Positions 1 through 9,692 are shown, counted from the stretch's first letter. The stretch: DNA of 64,000 nucleotides from JAEUMY01 sp033764435 (GCA_033764435.1 JANRIX010000002.1:81769-145768), one strand, 5' to 3'. A program made the numbers and translations. The notes: generated from the sequence alone by a model not told the origin.

Positions 1-344
1 CCTGGTCGAAGGTGAGTGACGTGGTGGGCGATGTGATCGGAGACGAGGCGTGACTTCGTTGCGGTCCGGCGCACCGACTTTCCGCGGAGATTGCTCTTGT
101 TGATCCGCAAGGCGGATGCGCCCGTCCAGGCGAGCGCACCATGGCAGGATGCCGGGCGCGGTGCCCTCCGCTCGCTCATCCCGGGCACGCGGTTCGAAGA
201 CAACATCGTCAGTTACCCCGACGGGGCCGGCGGGTGCATTACGTCAAGACTGCGTGGCCGCCGGTGAGTCGTGACAAGGCGTTCGTCAGGTGCGGCAAGG
301 TGTAGCGACGCACTGCGAATATTCGCAAGGCCCGTGGCGCTGTT
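1..344. other. Window edge, no assignable gene
   Basis: No gene can be supported here. In the third forward frame the first 53 bases read as an open tail ending in Gly-Asp-Glu-Ala-stop, which could be the 3' end of a gene entering from the left, but it is too short to identify. A second open stretch ends near 253 without a convincing start. One exact copy of the iterated palindrome lies at 315-326, just beyond the stop of the minus-strand esterase. Confidence 0.4.
315..326. repeat. Iterated palindrome, copy 1 (intergenic)
   Basis: Exact GCGAATATTCGC, flanked T...A to give the full 14-bp palindrome. Lies 19 bases beyond the esterase stop. Confidence 0.95.
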
Positions 345-1871
345 TCAGGTGCCCGGCTGGATGTAGGGTACGGTCGCGAACAGCTCGCGTTCCCGGCCCC
401 GCGGATTGTCGACCACGCGTGACTCGACATCGAACACCATTGTCTTGCGTTCTGGCAGCACGTAGGCGGGCCAGCCTGGATCTCCGTTTTTCGTGAAGCG
501 CAGGAATACGTCCATCAGGCGTTCGCTCATGGCTTTCTGCGCAGCAGTGGGCGATGGCACCGTGCCGAAGGCGAGTCCGATGTCGGCCGTGTGCATCGCG
601 TTTTCGAAGTTGAGCTGATACACCCAAGCCGGCGCGCCGGCCTTCGCCCGCTCCTCGGCTTCGATGAGCTGGCCGCGCCAGCTGCGCCCGGCCGTGGTGG
701 CGGCGATGAACACCTGCTCCGGCGAATACTCGCGAAACCACTCGCGATAGCGCGCCACGACAAGCTCGGGCGAGATGTCCACGCGCAGCTCTGGCCCGAG
801 GCGCTCGGCGAGGTTGTCCCAGGTGAGACCTTGCAGTTTCGCGTGCGCCGGCGGGAAGAACGCACGCGTTTCGGAAATGGTGTTGCCGAGCAGAAGCGGA
901 ACAGACAGGCCTTGCGGATGCGCGTCGGGATAGAAGGGATGCCGGGTCAGGGTGCGGCCATCCAGCACCGGACCGAAGTACACGCCGCCGCCGAGTATCG
1001 GATCGACCGCATCGAGCGCGGCAACGAGTTCCTGCTGCGTGGCAATGGCCGGGTCCTTGCCCAGTTTCGCGAGGAACGCGCGGGCGCGCGCCGTGGCGTT
1101 CTGCGGGCCGGAAGCGGTGACCTGCTGGCCGCTCATGGTGATGGCCTTGTGGAAGAGACCTTTCGCAGCGGGCGTGCCGAGCAGCGTGGCGATCTTGGCA
1201 CCGCCACCGGACTGGCCGAACACGGTGATGTTGTGCGCGTCGCCGCCAAAGGCCGCGACATGGTCGCGCACCCACTGCAGCGCAAGAATCAGGTCGAGCT
1301 GGCCCGCATTGCCACTGTCGGGAAAGCGGGGATCAATCCGACCGAGATAGAGATAGCCCAAAGCGTTCAGGCGGTGGGTGACCGTGACGACCACCACGTC
1401 ACCCCGTGCCGCGAGCGGAGCACCTTGGGTGACCGGATCGTTGCCACTGCCCGTGGCATACGCGCCACCATGGATGTAGACCATCACCGGCCGCTTTGCG
1501 CGTGCATCTGCATCGGGTGTCCAGATGTTGAGAAAAAGGCAGTCTTCGCTTTGCGGCTCTGAAGTGCGATTCCGCTGGGGCGAGATCGCGCCATGCTGCT
1601 GCGCGCGGACGTTGGCCTCGGTCGGCAGGAATGCTCGCGGCGGCTGAAAGCGCGTTGTCGCCGTGTCCGCGCCATAGCGGATGCCGAGGAAGGCGGAGAC
1701 GGCGCTGACCTTCAGCCCTTCGTAGCGGGCAAGGCGGGTCTGCGTGATGGGGGCGGCGGTGTGCGACTGTGCTCGCGCGGAAGGCGCGACCCCGAAGGGC
1801 GCGACCCAGACCGGCAAGGTGGCGGTGGCCGCCAGCAGCAGGCGGCGTTTCGGGTTCGGCGGGGGCGGCAT
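345..1871 (-). CDS. Type B carboxylesterase, exported
   Basis: This is a 508-residue alpha/beta hydrolase of the carboxylesterase type B family, expected to cleave carboxylic esters outside the cytoplasm. The N-terminus has Lys-Arg-Arg followed by a hydrophobic stretch and a likely cleavage after Ala-Arg-Ala near residue 34, which suggests a Tat- or Sec-type signal. The oxyanion-hole motif HGGAY is at 134-138, the family signature EDCLFLNIW is near 109-117, and the nucleophile elbow GQSGGG places the catalytic serine at 221. A His-Thr-Ala-Asp segment near residue 420 is a candidate for the catalytic histidine. It is divergent from the NtrC-type regulator across a 220-bp gap. The substrate cannot be inferred. 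The ATG at 1871 has no strong ribosome site, so the start may be off by a few codons. Confidence 0.88.
   Translation of the reverse strand: MPPPPNPKRRLLLAATATLPVWVAPFGVAPSARAQSHTAAPITQTRLARYEGLKVSAVSAFLGIRYGADTATTRFQPPRAFLPTEANVRAQQHGAISPQRNRTSEPQSEDCLFLNIWTPDADARAKRPVMVYIHGGAYATGSGNDPVTQGAPLAARGDVVVVTVTHRLNALGYLYLGRIDPRFPDSGNAGQLDLILALQWVRDHVAAFGGDAHNITVFGQSGGGAKIATLLGTPAAKGLFHKAITMSGQQVTASGPQNATARARAFLAKLGKDPAIATQQELVAALDAVDPILGGGVYFGPVLDGRTLTRHPFYPDAHPQGLSVPLLLGNTISETRAFFPPAHAKLQGLTWDNLAERLGPELRVDISPELVVARYREWFREYSPEQVFIAATTAGRSWRGQLIEAEERAKAGAPAWVYQLNFENAMHTADIGLAFGTVPSPTAAQKAMSERLMDVFLRFTKNGDPGWPAYVLPERKTMVFDVESRVVDNPRGRERELFATVPYIQPGT
722..733. repeat. Iterated palindrome, one mismatch
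   Basis: GCGAATACTCGC in the esterase, read as REYS around residue 381 on the minus strand. Confidence 0.6.
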
Positions 1872-2091
1872 GTCGATCAGGCGCGTGGCGGTCGGTGCGA
1901 GCGCTCATGATAAAAGCCGGCACGCGGCATGGATAGGAAACAGTGGCCGCCCTGTTAACTTCGCGGGTCGGGTCGGCACGCACCGCTCGGGCAGGGAGAG
2001 CGCTTCGGGCACAATAGCGGCTCGTTGCCGGCCCCATTCATTCCGCAAACTTCCGCAAAACCCGCAGAAACCTGCCAACCCCCGCAGAACG

Positions 2092-3501
2092 ATGTCCTCT
2101 CCGCTTCCCGCCAACGCCGCCCTCGGCAACTGGCAGCCCCTCTCCGCACTGGTCGTCGACGACGAGCCGGGCATGCGCAACTTCATCGAACGCTCCCTGA
2201 AGGAACGCTGCGGCATGGTTGCCTCCGCAGCCAGCGCGGAAGAGGGCGCGAAGCTGGTCGAGCGGCAGCATTTCGATCTCATCATTCTGGACATTGCGCT
2301 GCCGGGCAAACACGGGGTCGAGTGGTTGAACGAGCTCCGCGCGCAGGGCTTCACCGGCGACGTGATTCTCATCACCGCCTTCTCGTCCATCGAGATGGCC
2401 ATCGACGCGCTGCGCGCGGGCGCGTCGGATTTCATCCTCAAACCGTTCCGTGTAGACCAATTGCTCACCGCGATCAAGCGCTGCGTGGATCGTGCCGCGC
2501 TGGCACGGCAGAACTTCGTGCTGCGCCGCGAGGTGGCCGAGATCACCGGCACCGAAGGCATCGAAGGGCTGGTCGGCGTGTCCGACTCGATGCGCTCGCT
2601 GACCCAGGTCATCAAGCGGCTCGCCCCGATGCGGACCACCGTGCTCATCCAGGGCGAGTCCGGCACGGGCAAGGAAGTGGCGGCGCGTGCGCTGCACAAC
2701 ATGGGCCCGGACGCCGGCAAGGCGGCGGGCAATCCCTTTGTCCCGCTCAACTGCGCCGCGATCTCGCCGGAGTTGCTGGAGAGCGAATTGTTCGGCCACG
2801 TGAAGGGCGCCTTCACCGGTGCCACCGCGAATCACACCGGACTTTTCTTCTACGCCCAGGGCGGGACGCTGTTCCTGGATGAGATCAGCGAAATGCCGCT
2901 GGCGCTGCAGTCGAAGCTCTTGCGGGTGCTGGAGGAACGCAAGATCCGCCCGGTCGGTTCGGAGCGCGAGGTTGCGGTGGACGTTCGCATCATCGCCGCC
3001 ACCAATCGCGATCTGAAGGAGGAGGTGGCCGCCGGCCGCTTCCGCCAGGATCTGTTCTATCGTCTGGATGTGCTGACGCTGCGCATTCCGCCGTTGCGTG
3101 AACGGCGCGAGGATATCGCGGTGCTGGCCACGCATTTCCGTGCGCAGTTCGCGGCGCAACTGGGTGTGGCGCCCGTCGACTGGACGCGCGAGGATCTCGC
3201 GGCCATGCAGGACTACGACTGGCCGGGCAATGCGCGCGAACTGCGCAATTTCGTCGAGCGCTCCTTCATTCTCGGCTACTTTCCCATCGACACCCTGCGT
3301 CCGGCAGGGTTGCCGCGACCTGCGGTGTCCGCGTCGGGCCCCATCGAAACCATGGAAGAGGTCGAGAAGCGGCACATTCTCGCCGTGCTGGAGGCGGTGG
3401 GCGGCAACAAGTCCGAGGCCGCGCGGCGGCTGGGGCTGTCCCGAAAGACGCTGGAACGCAAGTGTGCCGAGTGGGGCGTCTCAGGCGGCCGTGGGAACTG
3501 A
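2092..3501 (+). CDS. NtrC-family sigma54-dependent response regulator
   Basis: This 469-residue protein has the three domains of an NtrC-type activator. The receiver domain spans about 18-130, with acidic residues D23 and D24 and phosphoacceptor D67. The AAA+ sigma54-interaction domain has Walker A GESGTGK at 188-194, the sigma54 loop GAFTGA at 239-244, and a Walker B segment FLDEIS. The C-terminus carries a Fis-type helix-turn-helix (NKSEAARRLGLSRKTLERK). The frame stays open upstream to 1744, but the ATG at 2092 starts just before the receiver domain and is the sensible start. A sensor kinase begins 18 bases after the stop and is presumably its partner. The target promoters are unknown. Confidence 0.93.
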   Translation: MSSPLPANAALGNWQPLSALVVDDEPGMRNFIERSLKERCGMVASAASAEEGAKLVERQHFDLIILDIALPGKHGVEWLNELRAQGFTGDVILITAFSSIEMAIDALRAGASDFILKPFRVDQLLTAIKRCVDRAALARQNFVLRREVAEITGTEGIEGLVGVSDSMRSLTQVIKRLAPMRTTVLIQGESGTGKEVAARALHNMGPDAGKAAGNPFVPLNCAAISPELLESELFGHVKGAFTGATANHTGLFFYAQGGTLFLDEISEMPLALQSKLLRVLEERKIRPVGSEREVAVDVRIIAATNRDLKEEVAAGRFRQDLFYRLDVLTLRIPPLRERREDIAVLATHFRAQFAAQLGVAPVDWTREDLAAMQDYDWPGNARELRNFVERSFILGYFPIDTLRPAGLPRPAVSASGPIETMEEVEKRHILAVLEAVGGNKSEAARRLGLSRKTLERKCAEWGVSGGRGN

Positions 3502-3519
3502 TTCTCGCGTGCAGCGCCG

Positions 3520-5577
3520 ATGCCGCTGATTGACCACCTCACGCGCCGCATCGCGTCATCCGTCCGCGCCAAGCTACTGCTGCTGGTGCTGGCGCCGCTG
3601 CTCCTGGGCCTGCCCATCCTGATCGCGCTGGTAATCTACTGGGCCAATACGGCCTACGACCGCCTGCTCATCATCAAGATCAACGGCGACCTGGTCGCGG
3701 CGCAGAAGTATTTCGAGCGCGTCACCGAGCTGGTCGGCAGTGAGCTGCAGGCGCTGGCCAACTCGGCGCGGTTCGAGAAGCAGGGCGCATCGCCGTCCGC
3801 CATGGCGGATTTTCTGGAGAAGGAACGCAACAACGCACGCCTCGATTTCCTGAACCTCTTGGACGTGAACGGCAAGGTCAGGGTGGCGGCGCGGCGACAC
3901 GGCGTCGGCGCCGACCAGTCGGCATGGCGCGTCGTAGCCACAGCACGCACCGGTGTGGCCCATACCGGCATCGATCTGTTCTCCGCCGAAGCGCTGGATG
4001 CGCTGCATCCCGAGCTCGCCGAGCGTGCCGCGTTCGCGCTGGTGGATACGCGAAACGCCGCGCCGACCGACCGCGCGGTGGAAACCCGCGGCATGGTCAT
4101 CCACGCCGCAGCACCCCTCACCAACGCCAAAGGCGAACTCATCGGCATGCTGCAGGCGGGCGTGCTGCTCAATCGCAACCTCGAGTTCGTCGACCGCATC
4201 AACGACATCGTGTATCGCGAAGGCTCGCTGCCGGCCGGCAGCCACGGCACGGCGACGCTGTTTCTCGACGATGTGCGCATCAGCACCAACGTGCGCCTCT
4301 TCCAGGGCGAACGTGCGTTGGGCACACGGGTGTCGAAGCAGGTGCGCGACCAGGTGCTGGGAGAAGGCAAGACCTGGCTCGACCGCGCCTTCGTGGTGAA
4401 GGATTGGTACATCTCTGCCTACGATCCCATTCTCGACACCTCGGGTCGGCGGGTGGGCATGCTCTACGTCGGCTACCTGGAACAGCCGTTCAAGGAAGCC
4501 AAGGTGGCGGGACTGGCCGCGATCATTCTGGTGTTCTTTCTCATCAGCGTGGCCGGCAGCGTAATGTCGCTGAGTTTTGCGCGGCGCATTTTCAAGCCGG
4601 TCGAGCGCATGACCGCGACCATGAAGGCAGTGGAAAGCGGTCGCGACGACGCGCGCGTCGGGCCGCTGGCCTCGACCGATGAGATCGGCCTGATAGCCCG
4701 TGACCTGGACGGTCTGCTGGACACCGTCGCCAAGCGCAACGCGGAGCTCAAGGAGTACGCCGAGGGGCTGGACCGCAAGGTGGCCGAGCGCACCGCCGAG
4801 CTGGAGCAGGCCAACCAGTCGCTGAAGGCCGCGCAGCGGCAACTGGTCATGGCCGAGAAGCTCGCCGCGATCGGTCAGCTCACCGCCGGCGTGGCCCACG
4901 AAATCAACAACCCGATTGCCGTCATCCAGGGCAACCTCGACCTGATGCGGAGCACCCTCGGCGAGCATGCCGCACCGGTCATGGGCGAGATCCGCCTGAT
5001 CGATGAGCAGATCAATCGCATCCGCATCATCGTGACCAAGCTGCTGCAGTTCGCCCGGCCCGAGGAATTCGCAGGTTACGTGGAGCAGGTGGACGTGAAT
5101 GCCGCCGTGGCCGACACGCTCATCCTGGTGCGCCACCAGTTTCATGCCGCCGCGGTTGAGGCAGCGGAGTCTCTGACCGCGACGCGCAGCGTGGGTATCA
5201 ATCGCAACGAACTGCTGCAGGTGTTGATCAATCTCTGCGTCAACGCCATGCACGCCATGCCGGGCGGTGGCCGGCTCACGTTGCGTACAGCGGACTGGAC
5301 GGCACCCGATGGCGCCGAGGGTGTGGAGATCACGGTGTCCGACACCGGCACGGGCATTTCGGCCGAGCATCTGCCGCGAATATTCGATCCCTTTTTCACC
5401 ACCAAGAAGCAGCAGGGCACCGGACTCGGACTCTCCATCAGCTATGCGCTGCTCGAGCGGTACAGCGGCACCATCACGGTGAAGTCCGCGCTGGCCGAGG
5501 GCACCACGTTCACCCTGCATCTTTACTGCGAGCCACGCTTCCAGGCCGGCCCTGCCCAGGCCCTGCCCAAGGTGTGA
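3520..5577 (+). CDS. Cache-HAMP sensor histidine kinase
   Basis: This 685-residue membrane sensor kinase begins with a hydrophobic segment at about 18-45. A periplasmic Cache-like sensor region of roughly 270 residues follows, then a second membrane segment near 327-350 and a HAMP linker with a coiled coil. The HisKA dimerisation domain has VAHEINNP, with phospho-accepting His460. The C-terminal ATPase domain shows an asparagine box, a DTGTGI box, an RIFDPFF F-box at 620-626 and a GTGLGLSI box. The double-Asn H-box is typical of partners of NtrC-type regulators, which matches the gene immediately upstream. The ligand is unknown. The F-box codons carry a one-mismatch copy of the iterated palindrome, explained here by the protein motif. 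Confidence 0.92.
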   Translation: MPLIDHLTRRIASSVRAKLLLLVLAPLLLGLPILIALVIYWANTAYDRLLIIKINGDLVAAQKYFERVTELVGSELQALANSARFEKQGASPSAMADFLEKERNNARLDFLNLLDVNGKVRVAARRHGVGADQSAWRVVATARTGVAHTGIDLFSAEALDALHPELAERAAFALVDTRNAAPTDRAVETRGMVIHAAAPLTNAKGELIGMLQAGVLLNRNLEFVDRINDIVYREGSLPAGSHGTATLFLDDVRISTNVRLFQGERALGTRVSKQVRDQVLGEGKTWLDRAFVVKDWYISAYDPILDTSGRRVGMLYVGYLEQPFKEAKVAGLAAIILVFFLISVAGSVMSLSFARRIFKPVERMTATMKAVESGRDDARVGPLASTDEIGLIARDLDGLLDTVAKRNAELKEYAEGLDRKVAERTAELEQANQSLKAAQRQLVMAEKLAAIGQLTAGVAHEINNPIAVIQGNLDLMRSTLGEHAAPVMGEIRLIDEQINRIRIIVTKLLQFARPEEFAGYVEQVDVNAAVADTLILVRHQFHAAAVEAAESLTATRSVGINRNELLQVLINLCVNAMHAMPGGGRLTLRTADWTAPDGAEGVEITVSDTGTGISAEHLPRIFDPFFTTKKQQGTGLGLSISYALLERYSGTITVKSALAEGTTFTLHLYCEPRFQAGPAQALPKV
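5376..5387. repeat. Iterated palindrome, one mismatch in kinase F-box
   Basis: GCGAATATTCGA codes for part of the conserved RIFDPFF motif of the sensor kinase, so protein constraint alone may explain it. Confidence 0.4.
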
Positions 5578-5587
5578 CAGCCCCCTC

Positions 5588-7429
5588 ATGACCAATCGCT
5601 TTCTCCGACCTTCCGCCTGGCCGATCAATGGCAAGCTGGCCTTCGCCTTCCTGATTTCGGCACTGATTCCGATCGCGCTCACGGCCTTCTTCGGCTACCG
5701 CGACACGCTCGACAATGTGCGCCAGAGCCAGATGCGCCAGCTTGAACGGCTGGCGGAAACAACGGCCCGACGCATCGATCTCCTGGTCACACATTCGACC
5801 CGCGTGGTGCGCGGATTGCAGCGCAATCAGGATGTGCTCGCGCTCCTTGCGGGCAAGGTAACGGACTCATCGCGGGTCGCTGCGCTGCTGAAGGATGTGC
5901 TGTCCAGCAACGAGGATGTGCAGGAGGTCATTCTTCTGAACGCCCAGGGTGTCGTGGTCGTGTCCTCGTCGCCCGCGCGCATGGCCTCGGGACAGCGGGA
6001 GACGCTGGGCCCCCTGCCGATCAAACCGGCAGCGGCTGCGCCGCGCGGCATCACGGCCGGCATCACCATGTACGGTGACGCCGTGCCGGCATTGCTCGTC
6101 GCGGGCGCGATGACCGACGCGGCCGGTGTGACCACGGGCCACATCGTGCTGAAGCTGGTGCCGGGCGCCATCGACGCGCTGCTCGCCGAGAGCACGCTGC
6201 GCGGCCGCGCGGTGCCATTCGTCATCGACGATCTCGGCGTGATCCTGCAGCATCCGGACGCAAAGCTCGAGGGGAGCAGCCTGGGACCGCTGGCGCCAGC
6301 CGATCTCGTCCGCGCCCGCGCGGAGCGCCGCTACGGGCTTGACCCTGCGAATATTCGCAGTCTGGGTGCGGATGCGTTGGCGGCCCGGGTGCGGACCGGC
6401 AGCGCGGCAGGGCATGTCGAGCATCCGCCGCTGTTTTCCAGTTCCGTGGAGGCCACCGGCTTCGCGCCGGTACTGTCGCTGCCGTGGATGGTTGGTGTGA
6501 CCGAGCCACGGACGCGTTGGGAGGCGCCGCTGCGCGACGTGTATCTCAACGTCATCGCCAAGGTGCTGATGGTGGCCGCTCTGGCCGCGCTCGCGGGCGT
6601 GGCGATCTTTGCGCGTGATCTGGTTCAGCCCGTGCGTCGGCTCATCGCATCGGCCCAGGCGGTGCGCGCAGGTGACTATGCCAAGGCGCGCGCGGAGTCG
6701 GTCAACGAGGACGAGATCGGCGAGCTCACCCAGACGTTCAACAGCATGGTCGATTCCATCGAGAAGCGCGACCGGGAACGCGATCTCTTCGGCCGCATGG
6801 TGTCGCCGGAAGTGCGCGAGAAGATGCTGGCCGGACAGTTGAAGATGGGTGGCGAGAACCGCGAGGTGGTGGTGCTCTTCTCCGACATCCGCGACTTCAC
6901 CACGCTATGCGAGGGCATGCGTGCGGAACAGGTGGTGGAGATGCTGAACGAATATCTCACCGAGATGACCGCGGCGGTGAAGGAGTGGGACGGCTACGTC
7001 AACAACTTCATGGGTGACGCCATCATGGTCGTGTTCGGCGCGCCGTTTGAGCATCCGGATTCCGCGTGGGCGGCGGTGCAGGCCGCGTTCGGCATGCGCG
7101 AGCGGCTGCAGGCGCTGAATCGCCGCCGCCAGGCGCGCGGCGAGGCTGCGATCGGTCACGGCATCGGCATCGCGCGTGGCACCGTCGTGGCGGGCCAGAT
7201 GGGGTCCCTCGAACGCTTCCAGTACACGGTGATCGGCGACGCTGTAAACGTGGCCTCACGCCTGGAAGCGCTCACCAAGGAATATCCCGAGAATCCCATC
7301 CTGGTCACCGTCGACATCGTCGAGGCGATCCGCCATCACCAGTGGGCGGTCAGTGCGACGCCCTTCGGCGAGCGCATGCTGAAGGGGCGCTCCCAGGCGA
7401 CCGAGCTCTACTCGCTGGCGCGTGCCTGA
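5588..7429 (+). CDS. Cache-HAMP class III adenylate/guanylate cyclase
   Basis: This 613-residue membrane cyclase makes a cyclic nucleotide from a nucleoside triphosphate. A membrane segment near 17-37 precedes a periplasmic Cache-like region. A second membrane segment lies near 320-340, followed by HAMP and a class III catalytic domain from about 425. Metal-binding aspartates D433 and D477 are present (FSDIRDF and NFMGDAIM), as is the GDAVNVASR segment that supplies the transition-state Asn and Arg. The gene starts 10 bases after the sensor kinase, so regulator, kinase and cyclase look like one operon. Whether the product is cAMP or cGMP cannot be told by eye. Residues 254-257 (ANIR) are encoded by an exact iterated palindrome. 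The 3' end overlaps the convergent hydrolase gene by 22 bases. Confidence 0.92.
   Translation: MTNRFLRPSAWPINGKLAFAFLISALIPIALTAFFGYRDTLDNVRQSQMRQLERLAETTARRIDLLVTHSTRVVRGLQRNQDVLALLAGKVTDSSRVAALLKDVLSSNEDVQEVILLNAQGVVVVSSSPARMASGQRETLGPLPIKPAAAAPRGITAGITMYGDAVPALLVAGAMTDAAGVTTGHIVLKLVPGAIDALLAESTLRGRAVPFVIDDLGVILQHPDAKLEGSSLGPLAPADLVRARAERRYGLDPANIRSLGADALAARVRTGSAAGHVEHPPLFSSSVEATGFAPVLSLPWMVGVTEPRTRWEAPLRDVYLNVIAKVLMVAALAALAGVAIFARDLVQPVRRLIASAQAVRAGDYAKARAESVNEDEIGELTQTFNSMVDSIEKRDRERDLFGRMVSPEVREKMLAGQLKMGGENREVVVLFSDIRDFTTLCEGMRAEQVVEMLNEYLTEMTAAVKEWDGYVNNFMGDAIMVVFGAPFEHPDSAWAAVQAAFGMRERLQALNRRRQARGEAAIGHGIGIARGTVVAGQMGSLERFQYTVIGDAVNVASRLEALTKEYPENPILVTVDIVEAIRHHQWAVSATPFGERMLKGRSQATELYSLARA
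6347..6358. repeat. Iterated palindrome, copy 2 (ANIR)
   Basis: Exact, flanked CT...AG to give a 16-bp palindrome, in the Cache-HAMP cyclase. Confidence 0.95.
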
Positions 7430-8391
7430 GGAATGCTCATTGCGCCGGCTTGCGCGCCGCGCTGCACGCCGCCCTGGGCTTGTTGCCGCGCGCTGATCGT
7501 GGCGTTGATGAAGTCGGCGATGGTCGGCAACTCGGGCTTCCCCTCGCGGAAGAGCGCGGCGAGATTCACCACGATTTCGCGATGACCGATGCCGGCATAG
7601 CGCTCATGCCGGACCTGTCCGCCCAACTCGCGGATGCGGCGCGCCAGGTTGGCGCTGTTGTGCGGCCCGACGATGGTGTCGGCGTCACCATGCAGCAGCA
7701 GGGCGGGCGGGGCGACGGGCGTCACGAAGTTGATGGGTTGTGAGCGCGGGCGGCTGTCCTCCGGCCCGAAAATCACCTTGAGACGCTCGCTCTTCAGCGG
7801 CAGGAAGTCATAGGGTCCGGCGAGGCCGATGAAGCCGGCCAGCTCGCGCGGCTGCATCCCGGCCTTCGCCAGCTGCTGTCCGTCATAGGTCAGCATGGCC
7901 GCGATGTGTGCACCCGCCGAATGCCCCATTGCGAATATTCGCGAGGGGTCGCCACCGTACTGCGCGATATTGTCCCGCGTCCAGCGGGCGGCCAGCGCGG
8001 CGTCATCGAGAAACTCGGGGAATTTCACTTCGGGAAAGATGCGGTAGTCGGGCACGACGGCGATCCAGCCCTGCGACGTCAGCGCCTCCGCGACGAACAC
8101 GTACTCCTCCTTCTTGCCCGACTCCCACGAGCCGCCATAGAAGAACAGCACCACGGGTCGGCCACCCGCGGGTGCCGGATCGGCCGGCACATAAACATCC
8201 AGCATGCGTCGCGAAAGGTCGCCTGCGGGGCCGCCGTATGCGATGTCGGCGGTCTTGCGAAAGCCGCAGGTTGGCACAAACGCATTGAAGGTCTCGATGA
8301 CCGAGCAGCCTGCGAGCAGGAGGCCGGCGGCGATGACTGCCAGGCGGGTCAACGGATGTGCGGGTGCTGCAGAAGCGATAACGGGACGCAT
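7408..8391 (-). CDS. Alpha/beta hydrolase, probable lipoprotein esterase
   Basis: This is an alpha/beta hydrolase of the BD-FAE/esterase-lipase group, 327 residues from the chosen ATG. The start at 8391 places a lipoprotein signal (hydrophobic run ending LLLAGC) at the N-terminus; the frame is open to 8490, but those extra residues would bury the signal. Visible elements are YGGSW (oxyanion hole), GHSAG nucleophile elbow preceded by RIFAM at about 151-155, HGDADTIV (likely acid) and GIGHREI (likely His). It probably acts as a membrane-anchored ester hydrolase in the periplasm. The RIFA codons coincide with an exact iterated palindrome at 7931-7942. Substrate unknown. Confidence 0.82.
   Translation of the reverse strand: MRPVIASAAPAHPLTRLAVIAAGLLLAGCSVIETFNAFVPTCGFRKTADIAYGGPAGDLSRRMLDVYVPADPAPAGGRPVVLFFYGGSWESGKKEEYVFVAEALTSQGWIAVVPDYRIFPEVKFPEFLDDAALAARWTRDNIAQYGGDPSRIFAMGHSAGAHIAAMLTYDGQQLAKAGMQPRELAGFIGLAGPYDFLPLKSERLKVIFGPEDSRPRSQPINFVTPVAPPALLLHGDADTIVGPHNSANLARRIRELGGQVRHERYAGIGHREIVVNLAALFREGKPELPTIADFINATISARQQAQGGVQRGAQAGAMSIPQARASE
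7931..7942. repeat. Iterated palindrome, copy 3 (RIFA)
   Basis: Exact, flanked T...G, just before the GHSAG nucleophile elbow of the lipoprotein hydrolase. Confidence 0.95.
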
Positions 8392-8561
8392 GGCGTTAAG
8401 GGCTTTAAGGGCAGGAGATTGAAGATGTAACCGGCAATGTTGCAAGGCGTTACGCATTTTCTCACGCTGTGGATGCAGCATGGATTGCACCGCAATGACT
8501 GGTTACTGATTGGTGTTGGCGCGACACAGATGCGTTACGCGCCGAAGGCAGAGTGGGTGTC

Positions 8562-9692
8562 ATGACCTACCCTGCACACGGCACGTTGGCACGTAGTGAA
8601 ATTGCTACGCAGGATGCTGTCGCCGTCAGCATCATCATTCCTGCTTTCAATGCCGCGGACAGCATTGGCCGTTGCATCGACAGCGTGCTCCGCCAGTCCT
8701 TTGGTGATGTCGAAATCGTTGTCATTGATGATGGCTCAATGGATGACACGGCTCGCCGCGTCGTCGATCTGATTCAGGCCAATCCCAGTGCGAATATTCG
8801 CGTGGCGCGTCAATCCAATCTGGGCGTCTCAGTGGCGCGGAATCACGGACTCAGGCTGGCCCGCGGACGCTACATCATGTTCATCGACGCCGATGACGTA
8901 CTGGCTGACGGGGCGATCGGTGCGCTCTGGCAACGTGCCGAGGCGGATCAACTCGAGGTGTTGCTTGCGAACGCGTGGTGGCATGACCTCGCCGGCAATC
9001 TGCCGCGGCTGATGCTGCCGGATGCGGGAGACTGGACTGCGTGGTCTGCAGGACGAATCGGCACGGGACCCGACTGGATCGTTCAGCAGGTCGCGGCGCG
9101 CCGCATGAAGCATTACGTGTGGTGCCAGTTCGTGCGTCGCGACTGGCTGCTCGCGACCGGGGAGCGGTTTGTGCCCGGCATCACGCACCAGGACATCGTC
9201 TGGACCCACGCGGTACTGGGTCGCGCCCGGCGGGTGGGCTACATGGTGCAGCCGGTCTACCACTATCACCAGCGGCCCGGTTCGCTCTCACAGCCAAGCG
9301 ACAGCGGGGCCCGGCTGCGAACCGCGCGACACTACATGCGGGTGACGCAGGCGCTGGATGCACTGGCCCGCACGACGCGGCATGGGCCACTGGCCGCCGC
9401 CCACGCCTGGCAAGCTGTGGAGGAGGGCATCGCGGTGCTGCACGCGGCGCGGCGTCTCGCGCCTGCGGATCGGGAGGCGCTGTTCCGGCTCGTGCAATCG
9501 GGCGGCCATATCCCGCTGCTGCTGCGCAACGCACTCACGCCCGGCCACCGCATCCGCGTGTTGAAACGCGCTGCCCGTTACTTCGCCTGGCGGGCGGGCG
9601 AGGCGCTCCGCCAGTGGCTGCGCCCGACGCCGGTCGTTGCCGCCCACCGGAATGCAGCGCAGGTGATCAACAGCCAGTTCGGCGCTGATTGA
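8562..9692 (+). CDS. Family 2 glycosyltransferase
   Basis: This 376-residue protein has a GT-A fold N-terminal domain: VSIIIPAFNA, then VIDDGSMDDT, and FIDADD as the nucleotide-sugar/metal motif near residue 110. It would transfer a sugar from a nucleotide-sugar donor, probably to a cell-surface polysaccharide. A GTG three codons upstream (8553) is an alternative start. It stands alone between genes of unrelated function, with no surrounding polysaccharide cluster, so the acceptor cannot be inferred. Residues 77-80 (ANIR) are encoded by an exact iterated palindrome. Confidence 0.85.
   Translation: MTYPAHGTLARSEIATQDAVAVSIIIPAFNAADSIGRCIDSVLRQSFGDVEIVVIDDGSMDDTARRVVDLIQANPSANIRVARQSNLGVSVARNHGLRLARGRYIMFIDADDVLADGAIGALWQRAEADQLEVLLANAWWHDLAGNLPRLMLPDAGDWTAWSAGRIGTGPDWIVQQVAARRMKHYVWCQFVRRDWLLATGERFVPGITHQDIVWTHAVLGRARRVGYMVQPVYHYHQRPGSLSQPSDSGARLRTARHYMRVTQALDALARTTRHGPLAAAHAWQAVEEGIAVLHAARRLAPADREALFRLVQSGGHIPLLLRNALTPGHRIRVLKRAARYFAWRAGEALRQWLRPTPVVAAHRNAAQVINSQFGAD
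8790..8801. repeat. Iterated palindrome, copy 4 (ANIR)
   Basis: Exact, flanked T...G, in the GT2 glycosyltransferase. Confidence 0.95.

Noticed and set aside
3574..5682. 702-codon minus-strand open frame
   Set aside because: It is a shadow of the sensor kinase. Its composition (His, Gln, Arg, Gly rich) and lack of motifs show it is not a gene.
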